From Priapulus caudatus (Eukaryota; Priapulida; Priapulimorpha; Priapulimorphida; Priapulidae): a stretch of 27,062 nucleotides of DNA. Location: NCBI RefSeq assembly GCF_000485595.1, contig NW_014577721.1:111776-138837 (forward strand), written 5' to 3'. Numbering within the stretch: the first letter of the stretch is position 1; each line of letters begins with the position of its first letter. The notes beneath the pieces are model-generated. The model did no database searches, was not told the DNA's origin, and was given only the letters and a program-made list of their open reading frames with translations. Below are positions 1 through 16,810 of the stretch, piece after piece. The position numbers and the translations under genes are program-made.

Positions 1-593
1 CTCCTGCATATATGTCAAATCAGGGAGTCCGACAGTAAATCAGGGAATATTTGACTCTGGACTCCCATTAATTTCGCACCCTGAAATAGTAATAGTATAA
101 CGCTTAATACTAATGGTTTGATTAATTCAGTTCTAGGCAGTATAATAGTATGTGAGTCACTGAGTGAAATATTTGCATCGGTATATTTCATAATCTGGCA
201 GCAATTTGTCAAGTCAAGAGTTAAGACTCGATCAAGCTCAAGCCCACTGCACTGGCACAGCCCCCAACTCGACAACCACAGCACTGGCAATAATATTGCC
301 AATATGAATATACATATATACAACGTGTACTACAATACTGTACACTTTACATAATACACTTGTTAAGCTTATTAAACAAGACAAGAGGGCGTGTATGGAA
401 AGTGTTGTTGATTGTAATAGGGCATGAATCCGGAATTATGATATTAGCGTCAGCAATTAAACTAGAAATTACTTGAATTGGGTAAAATGAGTTACAACTT
501 ATGAATACAATCATTACACAGGCAAATTACTCTGTTTTTATTTGGCATACACTTTTTTATAATTGATGTTCATTTGTCATTTTATGCTGACAG
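1..593. other. 5' flank of the allantoicase gene, no coding gene seen
   Basis: AT-rich sequence with only short spurious frames. A pyrimidine-rich stretch ending in CAG at 591-593 looks like a 3' splice site just upstream of the allantoicase start codon, so part of this stretch is probably a 5' UTR intron and an upstream non-coding exon may lie here or outside the window. I see no recognisable promoter element. Confidence 0.4.
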
Positions 594-605
594 GTGATAC
601 TGACA

Positions 606-5813
<5,208 letters not shown>

Positions 5814-6227
5814 TTTGAAGCGGAAAAAAATGGCGTCCGGCCGGCCCCCCGCTGGTGAATTTATGCAGCTAACTGTGTACGCAATCGTGCTTAAAATTGC
5901 GCGTGTGACTTACTGACACGAACATCTAATGGTTGTTCTAATTCTAACGATTGTGTTGGGGGTGTTTTACGAACATTCACTTTACAGAATTATGTTAATT
6001 GCTGATGTAACCATTTGACGTGTATCAGAGTCAAGTTATTAATGAGAGTGAGGTATGTATGAGAGTGGCACTGCAATCTTTATGAGGAGTGAATTAATTA
6101 ATGCAGATGTTGATTGATAGAAATAATATTTTTATAATTAATGGCTAAAACGAACTGTGATATGTACCAACACTATTATGAAATTGTTAATCATATTCTG
6201 TTTATTTTTTAATAATACGTACATAGT

Positions 6228-6322
6228 GTATGTGTGGGCGTTCGTGCGTGCGTGCGTGTGTGCGTGCGTGTGTGTGCGTGCGTCCGTTCGTGCGTGCGTG
6301 CGTGTGTGCGTGTGGGTGGGCA
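6228..6322. repeat. TGCG/TGTG microsatellite
   Basis: Alternating GCGTGC and GTGTG words. Reading frames across it are low-complexity artefacts. It lies downstream of the allantoicase stop codon, possibly in or beyond the 3' UTR. Confidence 0.8.
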
Positions 6323-6430
6323 TTTGAGGTGTGCTGGTTTTAGAAATGCTCCTAGTTAGAGCAATGAATCTAAGGAGTAGGGCATCTATTACAACGTGCA
6401 TTTAAGGTTTAAGTGCATGCAAGATACTGA

Positions 6431-6436
6431 AATAAA
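6431..6436 (+). terminator. Candidate polyadenylation signal for ALLC
   Basis: First clear AATAAA downstream of the allantoicase stop codon, about 620 bp after it. It could be the poly(A) signal, but an AT-rich context makes chance occurrence likely. Confidence 0.3.
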
Positions 6437-6807
6437 TATGTATGTAAATGACTAAACAACTGTTGTTAGTATATACAATATAAGGGGTGAAACTACCATC
6501 TTGTTCATCTTCAAATATTCGAATACTTGTTCTTTCTGCTGGCGTACAAAAAATAGTTAAGGAAATTAATATTATTATAATATTATATATATTATATATA
6601 TCAATTTCTCACGTGGCTCGGCCCACTTGTTTTACGGCTACCAGTCTCTCTATCCTGCGTGGTGTGCGCCTTTACTGTTTCTATCCACGAAGGTGTGCAG
6701 GCCACAGCAACTGACTATAGCATCTAATTAACAACCTAGATCTTTTTACATCCCAATGCATAGTTACAGATCACGACTTAGCGTCTACCCCTCTGGTGTC
6801 TCTGCCT

Positions 6808-7075
6808 TACACACACACATACACACACATACACAACGCAACGCACTCCACAACATTACATCACGCTACACTACACATACCACACGCCGCACACACACTT
6901 ATATTCACACACATACACACTATATCGCACGCACACATCCATGACACCACGTGACTACACCGCCACGATCACCCAATACACAATTCGCACGCACACCACA
7001 CCAACTACACACGCAACCCTGCGACACACAGCTCACGACTACATCACCACATACACACGCACGCACACCACACAC
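6808..7075. repeat. CA-rich degenerate microsatellite block
   Basis: Long run of ACAC, CACGC and ACACCAC words with interruptions. Overlapping frames of His/Thr or Val/Cys composition are not genes. Confidence 0.75.
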
Positions 7076-7289
7076 CTTAGTGACCGGAGGCCAGAAATTT
7101 CTAACGCGCGGTGCTGGCAAGATTTCGCCCTCACCATATTGTTGCACAAGCTTCTGCACCGCTCCTCAACTTTTTTTCTAACTTTCCTCTAGAGTTGTAA
7201 GATTGCTGTTTTAGCTGAAAAATCTAATGGGCATTGCCAAAGCGCATTCTCACCATGTTAATTGCTGCCCGGCGTGTGTCCTGTGCCGA

Positions 7290-7545
7290 TCGTGTCGTGT
7301 GGTTTTATTTCTGCCCCTCGAGTGGCGGAATCATGTTCTGGGCGCTATGCCCCGCAATCGCTAACCTGGTTGAGACCTGAATAGCTGTGACAATCGCGTC
7401 CATCCATGGGCCGTAGTGGCCGCCATATGGCCAGCACGGACTCGGCCGGGCACTATTTCGTGAATTGTTTTTTTTGCAGGAAACCCAAGGAGATCGAAAC
7501 CCCGGTGCCGCGCCACTCACCCCAACATTTATGGTTATGGTCTAT
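7290..7545 (-). mobile_element. Possible tRNA-derived SINE remnant
   Basis: Read on the minus strand from about 7540, the sequence GGCGCGGCACCGGGGTTTCG continuing ATCTCC resembles the region around a tRNA box B, followed by a tRNA-unrelated body. Box A is not convincing and no second copy lies in the window, so this is tentative. It could instead be another dispersed repeat. Confidence 0.25.
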
Positions 7546-7619
7546 TCGTAGCCACTGCAATGGATCAAATCAATTCGCTGGCCGGGCCTCTGGCAACTAC
7601 TACTCATACTGAATAAATG

Positions 7620-8300
7620 ACCTCCGGGGGCGTTCTTTGGAACTAATGTTTGCTTGAATGTTGCGTATTGCTCATGCGAACATTGTGCCTCACAGCTGCT
7701 TCGAAATATCGCGGGGGTCTCCGGAATCTAGGATTATCGTTGAATTTCAATGCTATGACACTAGGACCACGTTTAAAGGACGGGGGTCTCCGGAACTCGT
7801 GGCTCCACGCTGCGTCCTGCTCCTCGACCCGCTTCACGTCCCCTCCGGAAACAGTCGATTTTTTTACCCTCTTAACTAAACTACCTCATTGTGACTGTCA
7901 GCCACCTTGAACCAATAATAATCTAATTGTTGTATTATGTCAGAATGAGGCAAAAAACATGACCTCGGAGAAGAGACCCCTGCGAACGCACGCCACCACG
8001 CACGCACGGCACTACACACACACACCACACACCACATCACACACACACACACACACACACAACACACACGTTGCATGCATGCCTTGACGGCCCGGCTTCA
8101 ACGTATTCTGAAGTACGATGCACTGGAACGGAAATATTAAAAACTAGGGTCTCCGGAATGACAAAATTGTAAGATCTGCATGGTAACTAAACTTAATGCT
8201 CTGGAACGAGATATTATTAAAAATGCGATGCACTGGAACGGAAGTTTAGGGTTAGGGTTGAAAATGGGGGTCTCTCCCGCGGCACATACCTACCATGCAA
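7620..8300. repeat. Degenerate dispersed-repeat region around a GGGTCTCCGGAA motif
   Basis: The motif GGGTCTCCGGAA occurs near 7717, 7786 and 8147, and a GATGCACTGGAACGGAA-like word occurs near 8117 and 8226. A CA microsatellite is embedded at about 8010-8063. No open frame with family resemblance. It looks like overlapping fragments of an older repeat family. Confidence 0.45.
8010..8063. repeat. (CA)n microsatellite
   Basis: Near-perfect CA run with a few CCAC interruptions. Confidence 0.85.
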
Positions 8301-8399
8301 TATATATGGAGTTCCCCCCTCCGACCCAGCACGACCCAGTTAAGGCTCAACAATGCAATGGTCATGCATGTGCACCGAGACATGTTAGACAAGGTAGAT

Positions 8400-8790
8400 G
8401 AACAGGATGTAATTTCAGAATTTGTAAGTTGCCATCCAAGCAGAAAAAATAAAATTGGAATAATAAAAAAATAAAATGACAAGTTATCTGACTGGACCGC
8501 CTGGTATTACTATTAATACTGATCAATTAGAGGTGTTATATCAGTGCTCTAAGATTTTGAATGTGTATTTAATATGACAATGTGCCTATTGAAATTCAAA
8601 CTTCAAAACATACAGATGTACATAGTGAAAGTATAAATGCAGATTGAAAATAGGCGTATTTTTCATAATTATGTACTGATAGTATATAAAATTTTGTAAA
8701 TAATCTTTTATTAGTTATCATACTCATAATATATATTTTAGATACTTTAGTCAAAACATCAGCTTTAGCTACATTCCTCTTTGAAATTTA
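8400..8790. other. AT-rich stretch without a recognisable feature
   Basis: No open frame of substance, no repeat and no RNA gene that I can recognise. Confidence 0.6.
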
Positions 8791-8799
8791 CAAATTGAC

Positions 8800-9052
8800 C
8801 TTTTAAAATGATCAGAATTGGTTGCTTTCAACATAGCCTGAAGATGCAGAAAATGCCATTTCCAGGCTCTACATTTAAAAAAATGTTGGGGGAGTACCCC
8901 CAGCTCCCCCCGCATCAGCTACATATTTCTGTAGTGGCACTTTTTGGAAGGCCACTACGGCCCTGTCCTTCGAGTGCACGGTGCTCTAGCGCTTGTCAGC
9001 CCATCTAGCCTTGTGCCGAAAAAACACACCTCTTATCATTTACCACGAAAAT
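8800..9052. repeat. Dispersed repeat, copy 1
   Basis: The part 8966-9052 matches 15081-15169 almost base for base (87 against 89 bp, differing at a few bases and in an A-run length). Upstream of it is a GGGGGAGTACCCCC palindrome (about 8889-8902), a feature often seen in short non-autonomous transposons. Element ends are not defined. Confidence 0.6.
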
Positions 9053-9254
9053 GAATTTAGTTGTCATTTTAAACAAAGCACGTACGGGAGAGCAGGTAGT
9101 ACGAGACGCCTACCGCACTTTGAGACTAGCTCGAACAATGCAGACGAGAATTTGCAGCGGCTGGCCGTCACGATGAGCCGGCGGAATCGTCTTGTCGTTC
9201 GGCTTGCCACTGATCGAATCGCTGTTATACTCGGCTTGGTTTGCAATCAAACGC

Positions 9255-9520
9255 TAACACGCACACACGCACGCACACACGCACACACACACACACACGC
9301 ACACACGCACACACACGGCGCTGCTAGCGCCACACACATGCACACATCACGCGCGCGCCGGCACGCCGCACATTACAACACAACGGCCGCTGCCCGCCAC
9401 CAAAACACACATACACACACGGATCAATACAACACACACAACACACACACACACACACACACACACAAAACAACACACGACAACACACACACAACACACA
9501 CACACACACACACACAGACG
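9255..9520. repeat. CA-rich microsatellite block
   Basis: Long CACA and CACGCA runs with interruptions. Frames across it encode His/Thr or Val/Cys runs and are not genes. Confidence 0.85.
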
Positions 9521-9524
9521 AGCA

Positions 9525-9630
9525 GAGAGCAGATGAGAACTGAGAGAGAGAGAAAACTGACGTAGATGAGAGACGAGAGAGATGAGAGAAAAAAAGAGAA
9601 GAAGAGAGGACAAAAGAGAGTAAGAGACGC
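9525..9630. repeat. GA-rich purine block
   Basis: GAGA-dominated, strongly purine-biased strand adjoining the CA block. Confidence 0.7.
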
Positions 9631-9639
9631 TAATTAACA

Positions 9640-10375
9640 ACCAAATATAGTAGCACGCAGCACCTGAGTGATCACACTCAATCCCGTCTTGCGAACTCGA
9701 ATTACAACACCGCGTGCTTCGCCATCAATATGTTCATTCAGGCAATCAAATTTACTGAGAACAAGCTCAAAGACTCCCGGAGCGCACGTCGCATGCGAGA
9801 CTGTCACCGTCACGCATATGTCCTACCGCCTCGGTCGCGCCAGGGACGAAATGTCCACGTCCGCGACCGCCAGAGATTCACCGTCGGCGCGAAGATGTCG
9901 TTGCGGGCGCAGTGCTCACCCGGTCGCGCGCAAGCACTGTCCGTGGCCGCCAGATGCTCGCACGTCGCCCCCGCGACCGAGTCGTCAGGCGGCGGCAGCA
10001 TGTCTTCGCGGCGGAAAGATGTACACCTGTCGGCTGAGACGACTGTCGTCGGCCGCCCAGACTGGCTTCCGAGTCGTCGGGCGAGGACTGTCGCACGTCG
10101 TCCCGTACGGAATCGACAGCATCGAACAGCAGAGGAGGCTAACATTTGACGCGCGCGCTGGCGGCCCGTGCCGGCCGCGCTCCGCCTCCTCGTCCGGAGC
10201 CGTCTCAGCGACAGAGATCGATTCATCCTGCTACATCGTGTCGTCGTCCTCCGCTCTCTCTCACGCTATACATGCTCGAACGACTATACGTCTCACAGCA
10301 ACACCGAATCACGAACGCATCGGCATAGGAAACGCCATCACAGGAAGCCTGCACCTTCATTGCATGGCCAGTGGC
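9640..10375. other. GC-rich unassigned block
   Basis: CpG-rich sequence with long open frames on both strands (up to 249 codons on the plus strand). The translations are Arg/Ala/Ser-rich with no family resemblance and the frames mirror each other across strands, as expected of stop-poor GC-rich DNA. It could be a CpG-rich regulatory region or hold a missing 5' exon of the downstream transporter, but I find no GW-rich MCT signature there. Confidence 0.35.
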
Positions 10376-10384
10376 GTCCGTACC

Positions 10385-10990
10385 ATACTCCTGCCAATGG
10401 GTTGGGTGTACTTATGAATGGGTGGGGTGTACTTATTGCCCTGGTGGGTGTAACTTAATTGTAATGGTCTGTGCGGTGTACTTCATGATGGGTGTGTACT
10501 TATTGATGGGTTGGGTGTACTTATTGAATGCGGTGCTGCGGTTTTACTTATTGAATGGGTGGGTCTTACTATATGAATGGCTGTGGGCTGTACGTATTGC
10601 CTGGACGTGAGTTTACTTATTGATGCAGCGTGGGGTGTACTTATTAGCATGGAGTGGGTGTACTTATTGATGGGTGGGTGTACTTATTGATGGGTGGGTG
10701 TACTTATTGATGGGTGGGTGTACTTATTGATGGGTGGGTGTACTTATGCATGCGGTGGGTTTACTTATTGATGGGTGGGTGTACGTATGCTGGGATGGGC
10801 TTTACTTTATTGATGGCCGTGGGGGTGTACCGTATTGCCTGGTCACGTTGGGTGTACTTATTAATGGATGGGTGTACATATGTCATGCGGTTGGGGGTAC
10901 TTACTTGATATGGGTGGTGTACTTATTGCATTGGGTGGGGCTGCACTTATGCTGGTGTGGGTGTACTTATTTGACTGGAGGTGGCGCTGC
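10385..10990. repeat. 20-bp minisatellite (GGTGTACTTATTGATGGGTG)
   Basis: About 25-30 degenerate units. Four units are essentially perfect at about 10665-10745, and divergence rises towards both ends. Not coding. Confidence 0.9.
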
Positions 10991-10999
10991 ATAGCAAAT

Positions 11000-11760
11000 A
11001 CATTAGGGGTGGGGGGGCCTACGTATAGGCCTACGTAAGATGCTATGTTATTTCTCATGGAGTGGGTGTACGCGCGCTACTACTGCCTATACGCCGCCGC
11101 TCGGTTCGATCGCGTTTACGTTTCATATTAGTTCGTTAGGGTTTGTGCTGTTTGGAAACCTGAAAATTTTATTTTATTGCAAGTAGAAGTGATATCTCCT
11201 ATGTCGATATTATATAGTATATATGGTTGTGATATGGGCCATGAAATTCTGAGATTCTTTCTGCACTCGCCCCAGAGGGCCTGGTAAATAGCAGTTTCTT
11301 ACCAGCACCTCCCCATAATTTACAGCCCTCACAATTTTTGCTTTGCCTGTTGCAAACCAGATCCGTGAATGGATGGTCCGTACAGCTGTTTGCTCAATCG
11401 TCCATGTTTCACGCTTGCATTCTCGAATTTCAAATTTGTAAAATTTGTTGATAAATTATGGACCGTGTATCCATTAAGTATGTTATATAACAGAATGTAG
11501 CGCTGTTTGCTCCATTACATGCTATCAAATACAAAATGTAGCCCTACTCGCTAACACTGCGCTGAAACACCTGGCCTTCGCGAAGGCCGCCAAAAAAGAG
11601 GTTACATGTTTTGCCAAATATTTACTGCCGTCACAAATAAATTTAGCCGGCATATGCAGGTTGGGCCGAATGCTAATCCTTCAGCGCCCTGTATATTATA
11701 TTATGAGGGTACGGATTTCTGCCGCGCGCCCATGTGTATGCTATATATAATATATAATGC
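11000..11760. other. Intergenic stretch without a supported gene
   Basis: Mixed-composition DNA. It has a short CCTACGTA / TACGTATAGG inverted motif near 11020-11036. No open frame with recognisable similarity. Confidence 0.5.
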
Positions 11761-11769
11761 GGCGTGGTG

Positions 11770-12063
11770 TCTCTCTCTGTCTCTCTTGTATGTGTGACGA
11801 GAGTGTGTGTGTGGCTCGCTGTGCCTAGTGTGCGTGCTGTGCGAATGCGTGCGGTGCGCTGCGTGCTGTCTGCGTGCGTGCGTGGTGTGGTGTGCTTGAT
11901 GTGTGTGTGTTGTAGTGTGTACTGCGGTGGCGTAGGGTGCGTCGCGTGCGCGCCGTGTGTTGAATGTGTGTGTGTGTTGTGACTGTGATGTGTGTGAACA
12001 ATGTGTGTGCCTGTGTGAAACCCCGATACCTCGTGCGTCGCCGTGCGGGCTGTGTGGCGTCGT

Positions 12064-12100
<37 letters not shown>

Positions 12101-12115
12101 CTGTGTGTGTTTGTG
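11770..12115. repeat. GT/TGCG-rich microsatellite block
   Basis: Degenerate GTGT and GTGCG words ending in a clean (GT)n run near 12066-12098. Frames over it are artefacts. Confidence 0.85.
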
Positions 12116-12382
12116 TATGTGTGTATCTTCTGCATTATCTGCGGATGCCTTCCCATCGATTTTAATCGCGTTTAGCTGCATTTTTTGGGAGTTCGTCATA
12201 TATATATATTTACATCAATCATATTTTATTACGTGCGCGTGTGACTCCTCCAATGAGGTTGCTTCCGCGATATGTACCAGGTTTGACCAGAGCCATGCAC
12301 GTTGACAGTCTGGTTTGACTGTTGTCTTAGTCCGAGCTCTGTGGTAGAGACTCTCATATTGAGTACCAGCAGAGTACGTATA

Positions 12383-12408
12383 GTACGTATATCATATGAT
12401 ATACGTAC
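12383..12408. repeat. 26-bp perfect palindrome just upstream of a transporter exon
   Basis: GTACGTATATCAT followed by its exact reverse complement, centred between 12395 and 12396, about 50 bp upstream of the exon acceptor at 12459. It sits within an intron or 5' flank. No function can be assigned. Confidence 0.7.
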
Positions 12409-12459
12409 TCTGGCACCAGGAAAACCTATGGTGTAACCTCAGCGCTCTCTTTGTTTTAG

Positions 12460-15016
<2,557 letters not shown>

Positions 15017-15080
15017 TGGCGAGGGTAGCGCGCGAGAACGCGCACGCACACACTATAGACTGAATAGTTTCCAAGCGTCA

Positions 15081-15169
15081 TCCTTCGAGTGCAGGGTGCT
15101 CTAGCGCTTGTCAGCCAATCTAGCCTTGTGCCGAAAAAAAACACACCTCTTATCATTTACCACGAAAAT
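15081..15169. repeat. Dispersed repeat, copy 2, cut by an assembly gap
   Basis: Matches 8966-9052 nearly exactly and stops at the first n. It lies 65 bp after the transporter stop codon, so it is probably in the 3' UTR or just past the gene. Confidence 0.75.
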
Positions 15170-15244
15170 NNNNNNNNNNNNNNNNNNNNNNNNNNNNNNN
15201 NNNNNNNNNNNNNNNNNNNNNNNNNNNNNNNNNNNNNNNNNNNN
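15170..15244. other. Assembly gap (75 n)
   Basis: Run of n between the dispersed repeat and a 30-bp minisatellite, a typical place for assembly failure. Confidence 0.99.
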
Positions 15245-15390
15245 TCGCACATACACGCACGCGCGCGTACACACTCGCACATACACGCACGCGCGCGTAC
15301 ACACTCGCACATACACGCACGCGCGCGTACACACTCGCACAAACACGCACGCGCGCGTACACACTCGCACATACACGCATGCGTACACAC
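15245..15390. repeat. 30-bp minisatellite next to the gap
   Basis: About 4.5 near-identical copies of TCGCACATACACGCACGCGC plus GCGTACACAC. There are no unique spacers, so it is not a CRISPR array. The true copy number is uncertain because of the gap. Confidence 0.9.
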
Positions 15391-15399
15391 ATACCACTC

Positions 15400-15835
15400 G
15401 ATGAATTCACTGTGCGAATGGATGGATTGTGTTGTTATACAGTATTCGTTTCCAGCCTAATTCGACCATGTTATGTATGTTCGGAAAGTAATGGTTAGAC
15501 AACTTGAAATTTCGCTCCGAAAGAAATATTCGCATAACTACTATAAGTAGAGGGATGTAAGAACACCGGTTATTGACTTCTTTGTTAGCCTACACAGATA
15601 CCTAATTATATTACCTTGTGATATGAATTTCGATATTATAGCTATGCAATAAATATTACATTATATAACGTTATAGGCCATAGGCCGAGGTGGAAATATC
15701 AAGTCAACATATTATTATTGGAAAAATCGTTTGACATATTAGCGTATATAAACTTGTAAGCCACAAAGGTCAAACCTATCTTCTGAATGTGTTAATATTA
15801 AATAAATTTACTGGTACGGTTATTGGGAAGTTTGT
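15400..15835. other. Convergent intergenic region with candidate poly(A) signal
   Basis: No gene seen. AATAAA at 15648-15653 on the plus strand is a candidate poly(A) signal for the transporter gene, about 630 bp after its stop codon. Confidence 0.35.
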
Positions 15836-15837
15836 AA

Positions 15838-16100
15838 AAGCTGGTAGTTAGTAGTATCAGCTGGTATTTGTTGGCAGAAACTAGTAGTTGTTGGTGGAAG
15901 TTGATAGATGTTGTTGTTGGAAGTTGGTAGATATTGGTGGAAGTTGGTAGTTGTTGGTGGAAGTTGGTAGTTGCTGGTGGAAGCTGGTAGTTGTTGGTAA
16001 ATGCTGATAGTTGTTGGTGGAAGCTGGTAGATATTGGTGGAAAGTGGTAGTTGCTGGTAGTTGTTGGCAGAAGCTAGCAGAGGTTGGTTGAAGCTGGCAG
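15838..16100. repeat. GTTGGTGGAAGTTGGTA minisatellite
   Basis: Roughly 12-14 degenerate units of about 18-21 bp built from TTGGTGGAAGYTGGTAGTTG. Frames across it (Gln/Leu/Pro/Thr/Asn-rich) are artefacts. Confidence 0.85.
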
Positions 16101-16109
16101 TTGCAACAA

Positions 16110-16485
16110 AGCCCACCACTGATATGACGTTTTATACAAGCAAATAGTGAGCGGCATACGAATAGCTGGGAAAAAGAATCTTAAAAATGCATAAAATGAG
16201 TAGGGAAGGAGCAACTTTATTATACATCGCTACTTTTTCCCATAAAATATTTGTGTAAGGGTAAATGTAAAATTCATCGTCTTGTTCATCTTCAAATATT
16301 CTTATATCTGTAACGAAGAAAAGGTTAAATATTATATGTAGGCTGGCACTGGCATATGAATAAAGTCATTGCTATAGGTATTGAGATCAATCGTTCGCAT
16401 TCTAACACGTTATCTAAACATGACTGCCATTACTTGAATGCAATAAACACTGATGTACATGGGATGCACGCATACAGATCCTGTC
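16110..16485. other. 3' flank of BUB3, no gene seen
   Basis: A minus-strand AATAAA (plus-strand TTTATT at 16216-16221) lies about 590 bp past the BUB3 stop and could be its poly(A) signal. No other feature recognised. Confidence 0.3.
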
Positions 16486-16489
16486 ACCT

Positions 16490-16740
16490 GCCATCGTCAC
16501 CACCATCACCATCGTCATCATCACCACCATCATCATCATCACTGCCATCGTCATCACCATCGTCATCATCGTCACCACCATCACCATCGTCATCATCTCC
16601 TGACAGCACCAGCGTCATCACCACCATCACCATCGTCATCACAGCCATCACCACCATCGTCATCACCACCGTCATCGTCACCACCGCCATCGTCATCATC
16701 ATCACCACCGTCATCATCGCTGCCATTGTCATCATCCCTC
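16490..16740. repeat. CAT/CAC trinucleotide array
   Basis: Degenerate (CAC)(CAT)(CGT) trinucleotides downstream of the BUB3 stop codon, probably in its 3' UTR. The His/Ser/Pro and Asp/Gly/Met frames are not genes. Confidence 0.85.
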
Positions 16741-16810
16741 GCCGCGTGTGAACGTACATGTACAGCTCTCCCGTTCGCTCGCACGCACGTCCGCTTGTTT
16801 GTCCGCCGCG

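Noticed and set aside
286-300. GGCAATAATATTGCC palindrome near the left edge
   Set aside because: Short and AT-rich with no second supporting feature.
8246-8262. TTAGGGTTAGGGTT, telomere-like
   Set aside because: Barely two units, no extension, consistent with chance.
8993-9565. 190-codon His/Thr-rich frame
   Set aside because: Translation of a CA microsatellite and a dispersed repeat.
9668-10417. 249-codon frame in GC-rich DNA
   Set aside because: Arg/Ala/Ser-rich composition, a competing long frame on the opposite strand, and no family resemblance. Best explained by few stop codons in GC-rich sequence.
15245-15390. Regular 30-bp repeats resembling a CRISPR array
   Set aside because: Units are contiguous with no unique spacers, and the context is an animal genome.
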